Source: Candidatus Latescibacterota bacterium (GTDB lineage: Bacteria; Latescibacterota; UBA2968; UBA8231). From it: DNA of 35,819 bases. The notes beneath the pieces were generated by a model. The model did no database searches. It saw nothing but the letters and a program-made list of their open reading frames with translations, and was not told the DNA's origin. The stretch is taken from the NCBI GenBank assembly GCA_016187725.1, contig JACPJE010000231.1, forward strand, positions 1 to 35,819, written 5' to 3'. Below, one piece after another: positions 25,107 through 31,855 of this stretch. Position 1 is the stretch's first letter; every line of letters starts with the position of its first letter. Made by a program: the position numbers and the translations under genes.

Positions 25107-25143
25107 AAAATGGGGGTAGACCAGAAATGCCAGCCTACCCCCA
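25107..25143 (-). terminator. Terminator-like stem-loop between the major pilin and pilC
   Basis: On the minus strand a perfect 9-bp stem, TGGGGGTAG (25143-25135) with CTACCCCCA (25119-25111), encloses a 15-base loop and is followed directly by TTTT, then a T-rich run (25110-25101). This is the form of an intrinsic terminator. It sits 22 bases after the pilin stop and 16 bases before the pilC start. It is likely a leaky attenuator that keeps pilin mRNA abundant relative to the assembly genes (inference). Confidence 0.7.
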
Positions 25144-25165
25144 AAGTGACAAACTGAACTCTGGC

Positions 25166-25570
25166 CTATTCAGCTGCCATATTGTCCGTGGTGGTGATGG
25201 TATTGGCCGCGGCGTCGAAGGCCATGGTCACCGTCACCGCATTCCCGGCGCTGGTCTTCTCATTGCCGGTGCCGGTGCAGGTGATGTTGGTCGCATCCGC
25301 GACCGCCAGGGCCACAGAGCCATTGGCGTTGTTGGCGCTGATGCCCAGGCCCGCCAGAGTCACGCCGGTGAAGGCATTGCCGCCCCCGCCCAGGCTGGTG
25401 GGCTTTTTGTACCACTGCTGGGCGCTGGCGATGACGCGCTGGCAGTCACCGGCCACCGCATCGCGGTTGGCAGCCAGCGAACTCTCGCCGAACTGGGTGA
25501 TACCCACGGTGACCGCGATGCCGATGATGATCACCGCCAGGATGATCATGAGGATCTGTGTCTGTCCCAT
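25166..25570 (-). CDS. Major pilin-like protein (MGQ type)
   Basis: The 134-residue protein opens MGQTQILMIILAVIIIGIAV, a two-residue leader ending in Gly and a long hydrophobic helix. It continues FGESSLAANRDAVAGDCQRV and ASAQQWYKKPTSLGGGGNAF, followed by a small Ala/Thr/Asn-rich beta domain. I recognise this layout from pilus loci of FCB-group genomes. It would be the main fibre subunit, exported and cut after Gly2. It lacks the Glu5 of classical pilins. A strong AAAAGGAG ribosome-binding site lies eight bases before ATG 25570. A long AT-rich region upstream and a terminator-like hairpin downstream fit a highly expressed, separately controlled gene. Confidence 0.8.
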   Translation of the reverse strand: MGQTQILMIILAVIIIGIAVTVGITQFGESSLAANRDAVAGDCQRVIASAQQWYKKPTSLGGGGNAFTGVTLAGLGISANNANGSVALAVADATNITCTGTGNEKTSAGNAVTVTMAFDAAANTITTTDNMAAE

Positions 25571-25698
25571 GACCTATGCTCCTTTTATGAGTGATGGGAT
25601 AGGGGAGTTGTTACAGGATGACCTGCAGGGTATAGTCCGATGATCCTCCCAGAGAACTCACCCCCTTTCGGCCCGGTTATTATTAGATATTCCGACGA

Positions 25699-25726
25699 AT
25701 TAGAGTTTGGGTCATCAAACACACAA
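25699..25726 (-). promoter_or_regulatory. Possible -35/-10 promoter of the pilin gene
   Basis: Read on the minus strand, TTGTGT (25726-25721), 16 bases, then TCTAAT (25704-25699) gives a good -10 match (5 of 6) and a weak -35. It would start a transcript with a leader of roughly 120 bases before the pilin ATG. AT-rich sequence makes chance matches likely, so this is only a candidate. Confidence 0.3.
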
Positions 25727-25868
25727 CTAATGTTGACTGATCTTCATTTCACATACAACATGTTGCCCCATCTCGTAGTTTCTCGGAATATCTATTGGGC
25801 AGTGATAGGGCACAGCCAATCAAGCAGTACTACATGATACCAACATAAAGACCTTTTTCAGCGGTGTA

Positions 25869-25884
25869 AGTGATGCCCATCACA
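25869..25884. promoter_or_regulatory. CRP/FNR-like dyad upstream of the pilin gene
   Basis: The sequence AGTGATGCCCATCACA is a near-perfect dyad. On the minus strand it reads TGTGA-N6-TCACT, nine of ten matches to the E. coli CRP consensus TGTGA-N6-TCACA. It lies about 300 bases upstream of the pilin ATG and about 145 bases upstream of the candidate promoter. No CRP-type DNA-binding regulator is encoded in the window. The binding protein, if any, is unknown. Confidence 0.4.
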
Positions 25885-26024
25885 AGCGCCCTTATCGAGA
25901 GAAACTTTTCAGTGAAGAACGGTGCTTCGCTCCCCTCCCAGAGATAGGTACACAGCAGGGTTTCCCCTTATGAGCCAGCAATATAGCTCCAAGAATGGAG
26001 CGAGGTCAAGCTTGTTTTCGCCCC

Positions 26025-27098
26025 TTATTCCAGCCACGAGAGCACGGTCACCCCTCCCCCTCCCCCAGCGGCCACTGAAGCGGCCTGGATCAGGGCCGTG
26101 CTGCTGTAGCGGATCTCCCCGTTCCCATTGCCGATGCAGTTGCCAGAGGGCGTGGTGGTCAGGGAGACCACCGCACCGATGAGGGTGGCGTGTATCTTCT
26201 CGATATCGTCGGCGATGATCAGGCCCTTGAAGGTCCCGGAGTTGAGGTTTTTGATGGCCGCGTTCCCGGCGCTGTTGTGGACCACCAGCACCCCACTGCT
26301 GCTGCCAAAATCCATAGACTGCCAGGTCTCCCCGCTCGCCAGTTCCACATAGGTCACTCCCGAGAGCGAGAGGGGGAAGGTCAGATTGGCGGGATCAGTC
26401 ACGTACTGGCCGCCATTGGCCCCGGACTGGGCCATGGCCTTGAGCGCGCCCGAGGCGTACCCGAACACCGAATCGGGGCTGGCGGGAAAGTCGTAGGCCG
26501 CGTTCTCTTCGATGACGGCGGGATTGGCTGGATCTGATGGAGAGTAATCCACCCCGGCCGCGGTCCCCCCCCCTGTCGAACTGCCGCCCTGATCAAAGGT
26601 CTGCTTGGTGCTCACCCCCATCGTCCCTGTGCCCGCGATCAGGTTGCCGTTCAGGTCGTGGTCCCGCCCGTCGATGATCAGGCCGCCCAGCGTATGCACC
26701 GTGGAATTGGCCGTGACCCCTCCGTGTACCCCCGGCGGCACCGAGGGCAGGCTCACCAGCACTTCCACCGTATCCGCTGATTCGCCGCTGCTTCCCCCGG
26801 CAGTGATCCGCACCTCATCGGCGTCCAGGGTGGTGTCAGTGGAACTGTCCTCCAGCGTCGCCCACCCGGTGCCATCTCCTATGGAAAGATCGGCGTACCC
26901 GGCCCGCCAGCTCAGGCTGTCGCTCAGGGCGGCCAGGGCCATCTGGGCCGCCGAAGTGGCCGAGAGCCTGGAGACTGTCCGGTCGTAGTACTCCAGAAAA
27001 TTGTCGGAGAAGAGCGCGTTCACCTCGTTGAGGTTGGCCCTGATCCAACCGAAGGTGACGACGAAGCCGGCGATGACGATCAGCGAGTACTTGCCCAT
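26025..27098 (-). CDS. PilX-like / adhesin-like minor pilin protein
   Basis: The 357-residue protein opens MGKYSLIVIAGFVVTFGWIR, a two-residue Gly-ended leader plus hydrophobic helix. A helical segment follows (SRLSATSAAQMALAALSDSL) similar to the start of PilX-type minor pilins. A long Gly/Ser/Thr/Asn-rich region comes next, including GGLIIDGRDHDLNGN, and a stretch rich in beta-strand (FKGLIIADDIEKIHATLIGA) that looks like a beta-helix or surface domain. It is the first gene of the pilus block in the direction of transcription. Probably exported and fibre- or surface-associated; an adhesive role is inferred. It has no Glu5. Confidence 0.6.
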   Translation of the reverse strand: MGKYSLIVIAGFVVTFGWIRANLNEVNALFSDNFLEYYDRTVSRLSATSAAQMALAALSDSLSWRAGYADLSIGDGTGWATLEDSSTDTTLDADEVRITAGGSSGESADTVEVLVSLPSVPPGVHGGVTANSTVHTLGGLIIDGRDHDLNGNLIAGTGTMGVSTKQTFDQGGSSTGGGTAAGVDYSPSDPANPAVIEENAAYDFPASPDSVFGYASGALKAMAQSGANGGQYVTDPANLTFPLSLSGVTYVELASGETWQSMDFGSSSGVLVVHNSAGNAAIKNLNSGTFKGLIIADDIEKIHATLIGAVVSLTTTPSGNCIGNGNGEIRYSSTALIQAASVAAGGGGGVTVLSWLE

Positions 27099-27143
27099 AT
27101 CTGCCTGCCTGGAGTGCAGAGGTACGATGCGGCAAAATCTCCG

Positions 27144-27204
27144 GCAGCGCCGTGAGAGGGATCACACGCCCGCCCGTACTCCCTTGATCTCCTCTCAGCG
27201 CTGC
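27144..27204. repeat. Long imperfect inverted repeat in the divergent pilX-like/rhomboid region
   Basis: The arms pair as follows: 27144-27150 with 27198-27204 (7 bp), a two-base CG bulge, 27153-27159 with 27191-27197 (7 bp), then 27160-27164 with 27185-27189 (5 bp, one-base bulge opposite), closing a 20-base loop. The 19 bp of stem lie between two divergently transcribed genes, so it is not a convergent terminator. It could be an operator dyad or a 5'-leader structure of either gene. The rest of this 144-base gap shows nothing else clear. Confidence 0.6.
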
Positions 27205-27242
27205 GGTATCTTCCGGGCATCCTCTTCTGAAGCAGCCAAAAA

Positions 27243-28139
27243 TTGGACCTGCCCGCCCTAGAAACCCCAGCCTGGACCCCCCTCTTCCGCGCCCCCCGCT
27301 TCGACCCCTGCGCCGAGCGGGCCCTGGTTCTGGCGGCGCTGGGCATCGACTATATCCTGCTGCGCGAAGGCGAGTCGTACACCCTGCTGGTCGAGGCCAG
27401 CGCCGCCCGGCGCGCTGCCGATGAGTTGGGCGCCTACGACCGAGAAAACCTGGGCTGGCCCCCTCCCGAGGAGATCCTGCCCGCCGAGGTACCGGGCAAG
27501 CTCCACAGTCTCGTGGGCTACGCCGGCATCCTCTGTTCGGCCTTCTACCTGGAGCGCACCCGCACCTACGCCCTGGACTGGTGGCAGGCTGGCAGGGGGG
27601 ACGCCGGCCTCATCCTCCAGGGCCAGTGGTGGCGCGCCCTCACCGCCCTCACCCTGCACGCCGACGAGGCCCACCTGCTGAGCAACCTGCTCTTCGGCGC
27701 CTTCTTCGCCTTTCTCCTCTGCCGCCAACTGGGCGCCGGGGCAGCCTGGTTCGCCATCCTGCTGGCCGGCACTGCGGGCAACCTGCTCAACGCCGAACTG
27801 CACCCCTCTGACCACCGCTTCATCGGGGCCTCCACCGCGGTCTTCGGCGCCATCGGCATCCTCTCGGCCCTGCAGTGGAAGCCCCGGCCTTCGCGCTGGC
27901 GCCAGTGGGCTCCCCTGGTCATCGGCGCCCTGCTGCTGGGTTTCCTGGGCACTGCCGGCAAACACACCGACGTGCTGGCCCACATCACCGGCATGGCCGC
28001 CGGCCTGCTCAGCGGCCTGGTCTGGCGTTGGCTCCCCACTCCTCTGCCCCCCTCTGTGCAGACTGCCCTGGGAGCTGCTACGTTGCTCTCCTTGGTACTC
28101 ACCTGGGCCTGGGCGTTGGCCCAGGCGGCGGGGAGATGA
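27243..28139 (+). CDS. Rhomboid-family intramembrane serine protease
   Basis: The 298-residue protein has an N-terminal cytosolic domain of about 90 residues and then a rhomboid membrane core. The catalytic serine is Ser197 in FIGASTAVFGAIG and the catalytic His is His247 in LAHITGMAAGLLSG. The supporting HLLSNLLFGAFFAF helix (with Asn148) and the WWRALTALTLHAD loop are present. It cleaves membrane-anchored substrates; the substrate is unknown. The start appears to be TTG 27243, since an in-frame stop lies five codons upstream and no ATG or GTG is near. No clear ribosome-binding site precedes it. The gene ends in GGGAGATGA, which touches the start of repeat copy 1. Confidence 0.88.
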   Translation: MDLPALETPAWTPLFRAPRFDPCAERALVLAALGIDYILLREGESYTLLVEASAARRAADELGAYDRENLGWPPPEEILPAEVPGKLHSLVGYAGILCSAFYLERTRTYALDWWQAGRGDAGLILQGQWWRALTALTLHADEAHLLSNLLFGAFFAFLLCRQLGAGAAWFAILLAGTAGNLLNAELHPSDHRFIGASTAVFGAIGILSALQWKPRPSRWRQWAPLVIGALLLGFLGTAGKHTDVLAHITGMAAGLLSGLVWRWLPTPLPPSVQTALGAATLLSLVLTWAWALAQAAGR

Positions 28140-28261
28140 CCCTTCCCCGCCTTTCCCTGGGGAGTGGCGGGGAAGGGAAGGACGCGGGAGGGGAGGTAGG
28201 GAGAGCGGAGCCAGAGCGAGCAGGGTGGCAAGTCCGCGCCTTGGGAAAGGCCGGAACGGGT
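28139..28261 (+). repeat. Structured dispersed repeat, copy 1
   Basis: This lies between the convergent rhomboid and creatininase genes. A 52-base block (28159-28210) is identical to 30743-30794, and similarity extends to about 28251. The ends pair: ACCC (28139-28142) with GGGT (28258-28261), TTCC (28143-28146) with GGAA (28253-28256), and GCCTTTCCC (28149-28157) with GGGAAAGGC (28243-28251). A short hairpin GTGG-CAAGT-CCGC sits at 28225-28237. A competing 12-bp stem, 28140-28151 with 28166-28177, follows the rhomboid stop and could act in termination. It could be a structured RNA, a transcript-end element or a small mobile repeat. Confidence 0.75.
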
Positions 28262-28277
28262 CGCTCCCCGACGCCCC

Positions 28278-29096
28278 TCACCAGCGGATCTGGCTCTGCA
28301 CCGGCCCGCGGTGCTGATCCGATCTCTTCTCGATGGGCCAGGCCTTGATCTCGTCGACGAAATCCACCAGGCCATTGACCGCCGTTTCAAAGATGATCTT
28401 GCCCTTGGCCGCGGTGGCCCTGGTCGGGTCGCCGTGTACCCCCAGCTTGGTCCAGCGGCCCCAGTAATCGTTGAAACGGGCGTAGCGCGAGGTGCTGTCG
28501 GAACTGGCGTATTTGCCCACCCGGTCGTTGTCCGCGGCCGCCTGGTCCATCTGCACCCGCGCCGGGGCCAGGTGCAGGTACAGAGAGGTCTCGAATTCGT
28601 CGGCGTGGGCCATCACCTCCGTCTCCTTGACCTGGGCAAAGGCCTCGGTGGCGAAGTTGAAATACCCGCAGGCAAAGCACAGGGACTGGGTAGCCAGCAC
28701 CGTCTTGCGCGCCACCAGGTCCACCAGGGGCATGTTGGAGCCATGGCCATTGACCAGCAGGATCTTCTCGAAGCCGTGGTACGCCACGCTCTTGGTGATA
28801 TTGAGGCAGAAGGCGATGAAGACTTCGGGTTCGATGTGGATGGTCCCCGGAAAGTCGATGTGGTGCAGGTTGAGACCATAGGCGATGGGCGGCAGCACCA
28901 GCACCCGGTCCGGGGCGCGGCGCCCCACCTCCAGGCACACCGCCTCGGCCAGGAACACGTCCACGTCCAGGGGCAGGTGCCGGCCGTGCTGCTCGGTGGA
29001 GCCAGTGGGCAAGATCACCACCTTCTGCAGGGCGATGGCCTCGTCCAGTTCGGCCCAGGTCAGGCGGTTGTAGCGGTATTCCTCGCGGGCGTTCAT
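28278..29096 (-). CDS. Creatininase-family amidohydrolase
   Basis: The 272-residue metalloenzyme begins in the family style (YRYNRLTWAELDEAI) and carries LPTGSTEQHGRHLPLDVD (Glu35, His37, Asp44/46), the metal-binding motif of creatininase/FAPy-deformylase relatives. NGHGSN and ADEFETSLYL give further ligand positions. Members hydrolyse cyclic or linear amides (creatinine, mycofactocin precursor, formamidopyrimidines), and many uncharacterised ones occur with sugar or amide catabolism genes. The actual substrate is unknown. An AGGAG site lies ten bases before ATG 29096. It diverges from the COG4091 gene with a 114-base shared promoter region. Confidence 0.85.
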   Translation of the reverse strand: MNAREEYRYNRLTWAELDEAIALQKVVILPTGSTEQHGRHLPLDVDVFLAEAVCLEVGRRAPDRVLVLPPIAYGLNLHHIDFPGTIHIEPEVFIAFCLNITKSVAYHGFEKILLVNGHGSNMPLVDLVARKTVLATQSLCFACGYFNFATEAFAQVKETEVMAHADEFETSLYLHLAPARVQMDQAAADNDRVGKYASSDSTSRYARFNDYWGRWTKLGVHGDPTRATAAKGKIIFETAVNGLVDFVDEIKAWPIEKRSDQHRGPVQSQIRW

Positions 29097-29210
29097 AGTG
29101 GGAAAGCTCCTGTAAGCTGGGTTGGGGTTCCCACTGAATCTAAGAAACTTTGCACCCGGCCGTGAATTGCTTTTTTTCAGTAATGCACTCATTGCAAACG
29201 AGGTGATCCC

Positions 29211-30530
29211 ATGATGCACCGCCGTCTGGCAGCACTCGACAAGAAAGGGACCCCCATCCGGGTGGGCCTGGTGGGCTGTGGCCGCATGGGCATGGGGGTG
29301 ATCAACCAGGTCTCCCGGGCGCCGGGGATGCGGGTGGTAGCCGTGGCGGATCAGGAGCGCGACCGGGCCGAACAGGCAGCGCGCGCCGAGCTGACCCCTC
29401 CTGCCCGGGTCTGCGCCACCGACGACCTGACAGTGGCGGAGCGGGCCCTGGCGCGCGGCGAGGTGGTGGCCTCTGCCGAGGGCCGGCTGGTCTGCCGCCT
29501 GCCCCTGGACGTGGTGGTGGAAGCCACCGGCATCCCCGAGTCCGGGGCGCAGGTGGCGTACGAAGCGATCCTGCAACGCAAACACGTGGTCGCCCTGAAC
29601 GTGGAGACCGACGCGGTGATCGGCCCCATCCTCAAGCACCTGGCCGACAGCGCCGGGGTGGTCTACACCGTCACCGCCGGCGACGAGCCCGGGGTCATGG
29701 GCGGCATGTACGAGTGGGCCACCTCCATCGGCCTGGAGGTAGTGGCCGCAGTGAAGGGCTGCATGCGGCCCATCGACTGGAACGCCAACCCCCAGACCCT
29801 GGCCGGCGAGGCCGCTGCCCTGGGCCTCAATCCCAAGATGCTGGCCTCCTTCCGCGACGGCTCCAAGCACTGCGTCGAGGTCTGCGTGGTGGCCAACGGC
29901 ACCGGCCTGGTCCCGGATGTGCGGGGCACCCACGCCCGGCCCCTCAGCTACGCCGAAATCCCCCGGTACATGCGGCCCAAGAAAGACGGCGGCATCCTGA
30001 GCCGCTCCGGCGTGGTCGAACTCTCCCCCCCGGTGCTCAAGCCAGACGGCAGCACGGACCTGGAAAAGAGCGTCACCCCCGGCGTGTACCTGGTGGTGAC
30101 CAGCGACTATCCCCAGATCCGCGCTGATTTCACCTATCTGCTCATGGGCGAGGGACCCTACTACGTGCTCCACCGCCCGTACCACCTGTGCGCCATCGAG
30201 ACCCCCTACTCCATCGCCCGCGCCTTCCTCTACGGCGACGCCACCCTCAGTCCGCTGGGCGCGCCCGTGGCCGAGGTGATCTCTGTGGCCAAGCGCGACC
30301 TGGCGCCGGGCGATTGGCTCACCGGCAGCGGCGGGGCCGAAGTGACTGGGCAGATCGACCTCTGCGCCGTGTGCCGCCGCGAGAATCTGTTGCCTCTGGG
30401 CCTGTCCTACGAGGTGCAGGTGAAGCGGCCGGTCTCCCGAGGACAGGCCCTCACCCTGGAGGACGTCCACCTGCCAGAGGAACTCCTGGTCTACCGGCTA
30501 TGGCAGCTGCAGCGCTCGACCTTCGGATGA
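29211..30530 (+). CDS. COG4091-type NAD(P)-dependent dehydrogenase with C-terminal SAF domain
   Basis: The 439-residue protein has a Rossmann nucleotide-binding motif VGLVGCGRMGMGV near residues 19-31. It continues as a homoserine-dehydrogenase-like fold (DVVVEATGIPESGAQVAYEA, VTAGDEPGVMGGMYEWATSI) and closes with a SAF/antifreeze-like domain (about 355-435: ISVAKRDLAPGDWLTGSGGA, PVSRGQALTLEDV). Such proteins are often annotated as predicted homoserine dehydrogenase or misannotated FlgA-like because of the SAF part. In several bacteria they occur in sugar-acid or branched-sugar catabolic clusters. The substrate is unknown. Start ATG 29211 follows GAGG with seven bases spacing; ATG 29214 is an alternative. 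Confidence 0.82.
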   Translation: MMHRRLAALDKKGTPIRVGLVGCGRMGMGVINQVSRAPGMRVVAVADQERDRAEQAARAELTPPARVCATDDLTVAERALARGEVVASAEGRLVCRLPLDVVVEATGIPESGAQVAYEAILQRKHVVALNVETDAVIGPILKHLADSAGVVYTVTAGDEPGVMGGMYEWATSIGLEVVAAVKGCMRPIDWNANPQTLAGEAAALGLNPKMLASFRDGSKHCVEVCVVANGTGLVPDVRGTHARPLSYAEIPRYMRPKKDGGILSRSGVVELSPPVLKPDGSTDLEKSVTPGVYLVVTSDYPQIRADFTYLLMGEGPYYVLHRPYHLCAIETPYSIARAFLYGDATLSPLGAPVAEVISVAKRDLAPGDWLTGSGGAEVTGQIDLCAVCRRENLLPLGLSYEVQVKRPVSRGQALTLEDVHLPEELLVYRLWQLQRSTFG

Positions 30531-30531
30531 G

Positions 30532-30702
30532 CTGCAAGAGTCCATATGGAACCGTGATGCAGCTCCGCTCTGGCAACTGGCCTATTTCGAGGAGGAGTGC
30601 TTCGAGGAAGCCCAGCGCGCCCTGCGCCTGCCCCACCTCTCCCCCGAATGGCGCCGCCCCCTGACCCAACGCCTGCGCAAGGCCGGCATCGCGGTGGAAT
30701 AG
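30532..30702 (+). pseudogene. Decayed gene tail of unknown family
   Basis: Directly after the COG4091 stop, one frame reads like a natural protein end (SIWNRDAAPLWQLAYFEEEC, then FEEAQRALRLPHLSPEWRRP) and stops at TAG 30700-30702. It has no in-frame ATG, GTG or TTG with a ribosome-binding site, and its upstream part is the tail of the COG4091 gene in another frame. The Glu-rich, Arg-rich composition looks like real coding sequence, so a gene has probably lost its beginning here. I do not recognise the family. Confidence 0.35.
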
Positions 30703-30724
30703 CAACAGGAGCGCGAAGGGAGAT

Positions 30725-30845
30725 GCTCCGGCGGCGTTTCCCGGGGAGTGGCGGGGAAGGGAAGGACGCGGGAGGGGAGGTAGGGAGAGCGGAGCGATGA
30801 GCGAGCAGGGCGGCAAGTCCGCGCCTGGGGAAACGCCAGAGGAGC
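30725..30845 (+). repeat. Structured dispersed repeat, copy 2
   Basis: Same orientation as copy 1. The 52-base identical block is 30743-30794. The ends pair differently from copy 1 but equally well: GCTCC (30725-30729) with GGAGC (30841-30845), a 3x3 internal loop, then GGCGTTTCCC (30733-30742) with GGGAAACGCC (30828-30837), ten perfect pairs. The inner hairpin GCGG-CAAGT-CCGC is at 30810-30822; copy 1 has GTGG at the same place, which still pairs. It lies upstream of the SDR gene, and GGAGCG (30841-30846) can also pair with CGCTCC (30855-30860). Confidence 0.75.
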
Positions 30846-30895
30846 GTTCCCGAGCGCTCCAACACATGCATGCAGATCAACCCACAGGAGGACTC

Positions 30896-31837
30896 ATGTC
30901 ATCAGGTAACCTGGTCAGCAAGGCCGCCATCGTCACCGGGGGCGCCCAGGGCATCGGCGGGGCCACCGCCCGCCGCCTGGCCGCCGCCGGGGCCAAGGTG
31001 CTCATCGTCGACGTCGATGCCCAGGCCGCCGGGGCCAACGCCGACGCCATCACCCAGACCGGAGGGATCGCCGCCTGCATGATCGGCGACGTGTCCCAGG
31101 AGGAGACCGCCAAGGCCATGGTGGAACGGGCGATGAGCGAATTCGGCCGCCTCGACATCCTGGTGCAGAACGCCTATGGCGGGGGCAGGGACCGCGCCGG
31201 CAGCGCGGTGGAGGTGGACCCCAGGGCCTGGCGCGAAGGCCTGGACCTGCTGGTGGGCGCCCTCTTCCTGGGCGCCAAATACGCAGTGCCGGCGATGGTC
31301 GAGTCCGGCCCGCCCCCCGGCTATGACCCCGGCCCCTGGCAAGGGGCCGGCCTGCGCCACGGCACCCCCCCACCGCGCGAGGTGGGCCGCATCGTCAATA
31401 TCTCCTCAGTCCACGGCCTGGTGCAGGCCCCCCGCTCCCTGGTCTACGAGGTAGGCAAGAGCGCGGTGATCGGCCTGACCCGGCAGATGGCCATCGACTT
31501 CGGCCCCCAGGGCATCACCGTCAACGCCGTGGCCCCGGGCCATATCGTCACCGAGCGCATGGAACAGATGTGGCAGCAGACCGGCAACGAGGAGGGCTTC
31601 CACCTCTTCGAGCTGCACTATCCCGTGCGGCGCACCGGCGTGCCCGACGACGTGGCCCACACCATCGCCTTCCTCTGTTCCCCCGAGGCCGCCTTCATCA
31701 CCGGGGTGGTGCTGCCGGTGGACGGAGGCCTTAGCATCCAGCTCCAGGAAAACGTCATCATGGACCTCAAGGAATACATCCTCGAACACCCGCAATTAAA
31801 AACCCATTTCGACCGCCGCAACACCGCCCGGCGTTAA
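30896..31837 (+). CDS. Short-chain dehydrogenase/reductase (SDR) family oxidoreductase
   Basis: The 313-residue cytoplasmic enzyme has the cofactor motif TGGAQGIG (14-21), NAYGG where the family has NNAG, a catalytic Ser in RIVNISSVHG (Ser170/171), and the YxxxK pair Tyr184-Lys188 in YEVGKSAVIGLTRQMAIDFG. A Gly/Pro-rich insertion of roughly 25 residues (about 136-163) precedes the active-site strand and is unusual. ATG 30896 has an AGGAGG site four bases upstream and starts just before the Rossmann fold, so longer in-frame starts near 30797 within the repeat are rejected. The substrate is unknown. Confidence 0.88.
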   Translation: MSSGNLVSKAAIVTGGAQGIGGATARRLAAAGAKVLIVDVDAQAAGANADAITQTGGIAACMIGDVSQEETAKAMVERAMSEFGRLDILVQNAYGGGRDRAGSAVEVDPRAWREGLDLLVGALFLGAKYAVPAMVESGPPPGYDPGPWQGAGLRHGTPPPREVGRIVNISSVHGLVQAPRSLVYEVGKSAVIGLTRQMAIDFGPQGITVNAVAPGHIVTERMEQMWQQTGNEEGFHLFELHYPVRRTGVPDDVAHTIAFLCSPEAAFITGVVLPVDGGLSIQLQENVIMDLKEYILEHPQLKTHFDRRNTARR

Positions 31838-31855
31838 CCCTTACCGAGAAAAACC

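Larger units (their letters stand above)
25571..26024 (-). promoter_or_regulatory. AT-rich upstream region of the pilin gene; no coding sequence seen
   Basis: About 450 bases between the PilX-like gene and the pilin gene contain no convincing ORF and are far more AT-rich than the rest of the window. A small perfect hairpin (GCTCCA, loop of 4, TGGAGC; 25986-26001) lies just after the PilX-like stop and may end that transcript. A CRP-like dyad and a possible sigma-70-type promoter lie inside and are listed separately. The last 120 bases before the pilin would form a long 5' leader; I could not match it to a known riboswitch. Confidence 0.6.

Noticed and set aside
25571-25690. Possible c-di-GMP riboswitch in the pilin leader
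   Set aside because: Some short CC-GAAA-GG hairpins occur, but the conserved GEMM elements are not present as far as I can read them.
25640-25837. 65-codon ORF in the AT-rich pilin upstream region
   Set aside because: No ribosome-binding site or protein-like pattern; it lies in a region that looks regulatory.
28140-28177. Intrinsic terminator after rhomboid
   Set aside because: The 12-bp stem is strong but no T-run follows; it is treated as part of the repeat, possibly with a termination role.
28278-30470. 730-codon minus frame suggesting a long fusion upstream of the creatininase
   Set aside because: The upstream 450 codons are antisense to the COG4091 gene. A good start with AGGAG exists at ATG 29096.
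30797-30895. N-terminal extension of the SDR gene starting in repeat copy 2
   Set aside because: The extension is repeat sequence and unlike SDR N-termini; AGGAGG at 30886-30891 points to ATG 30896.
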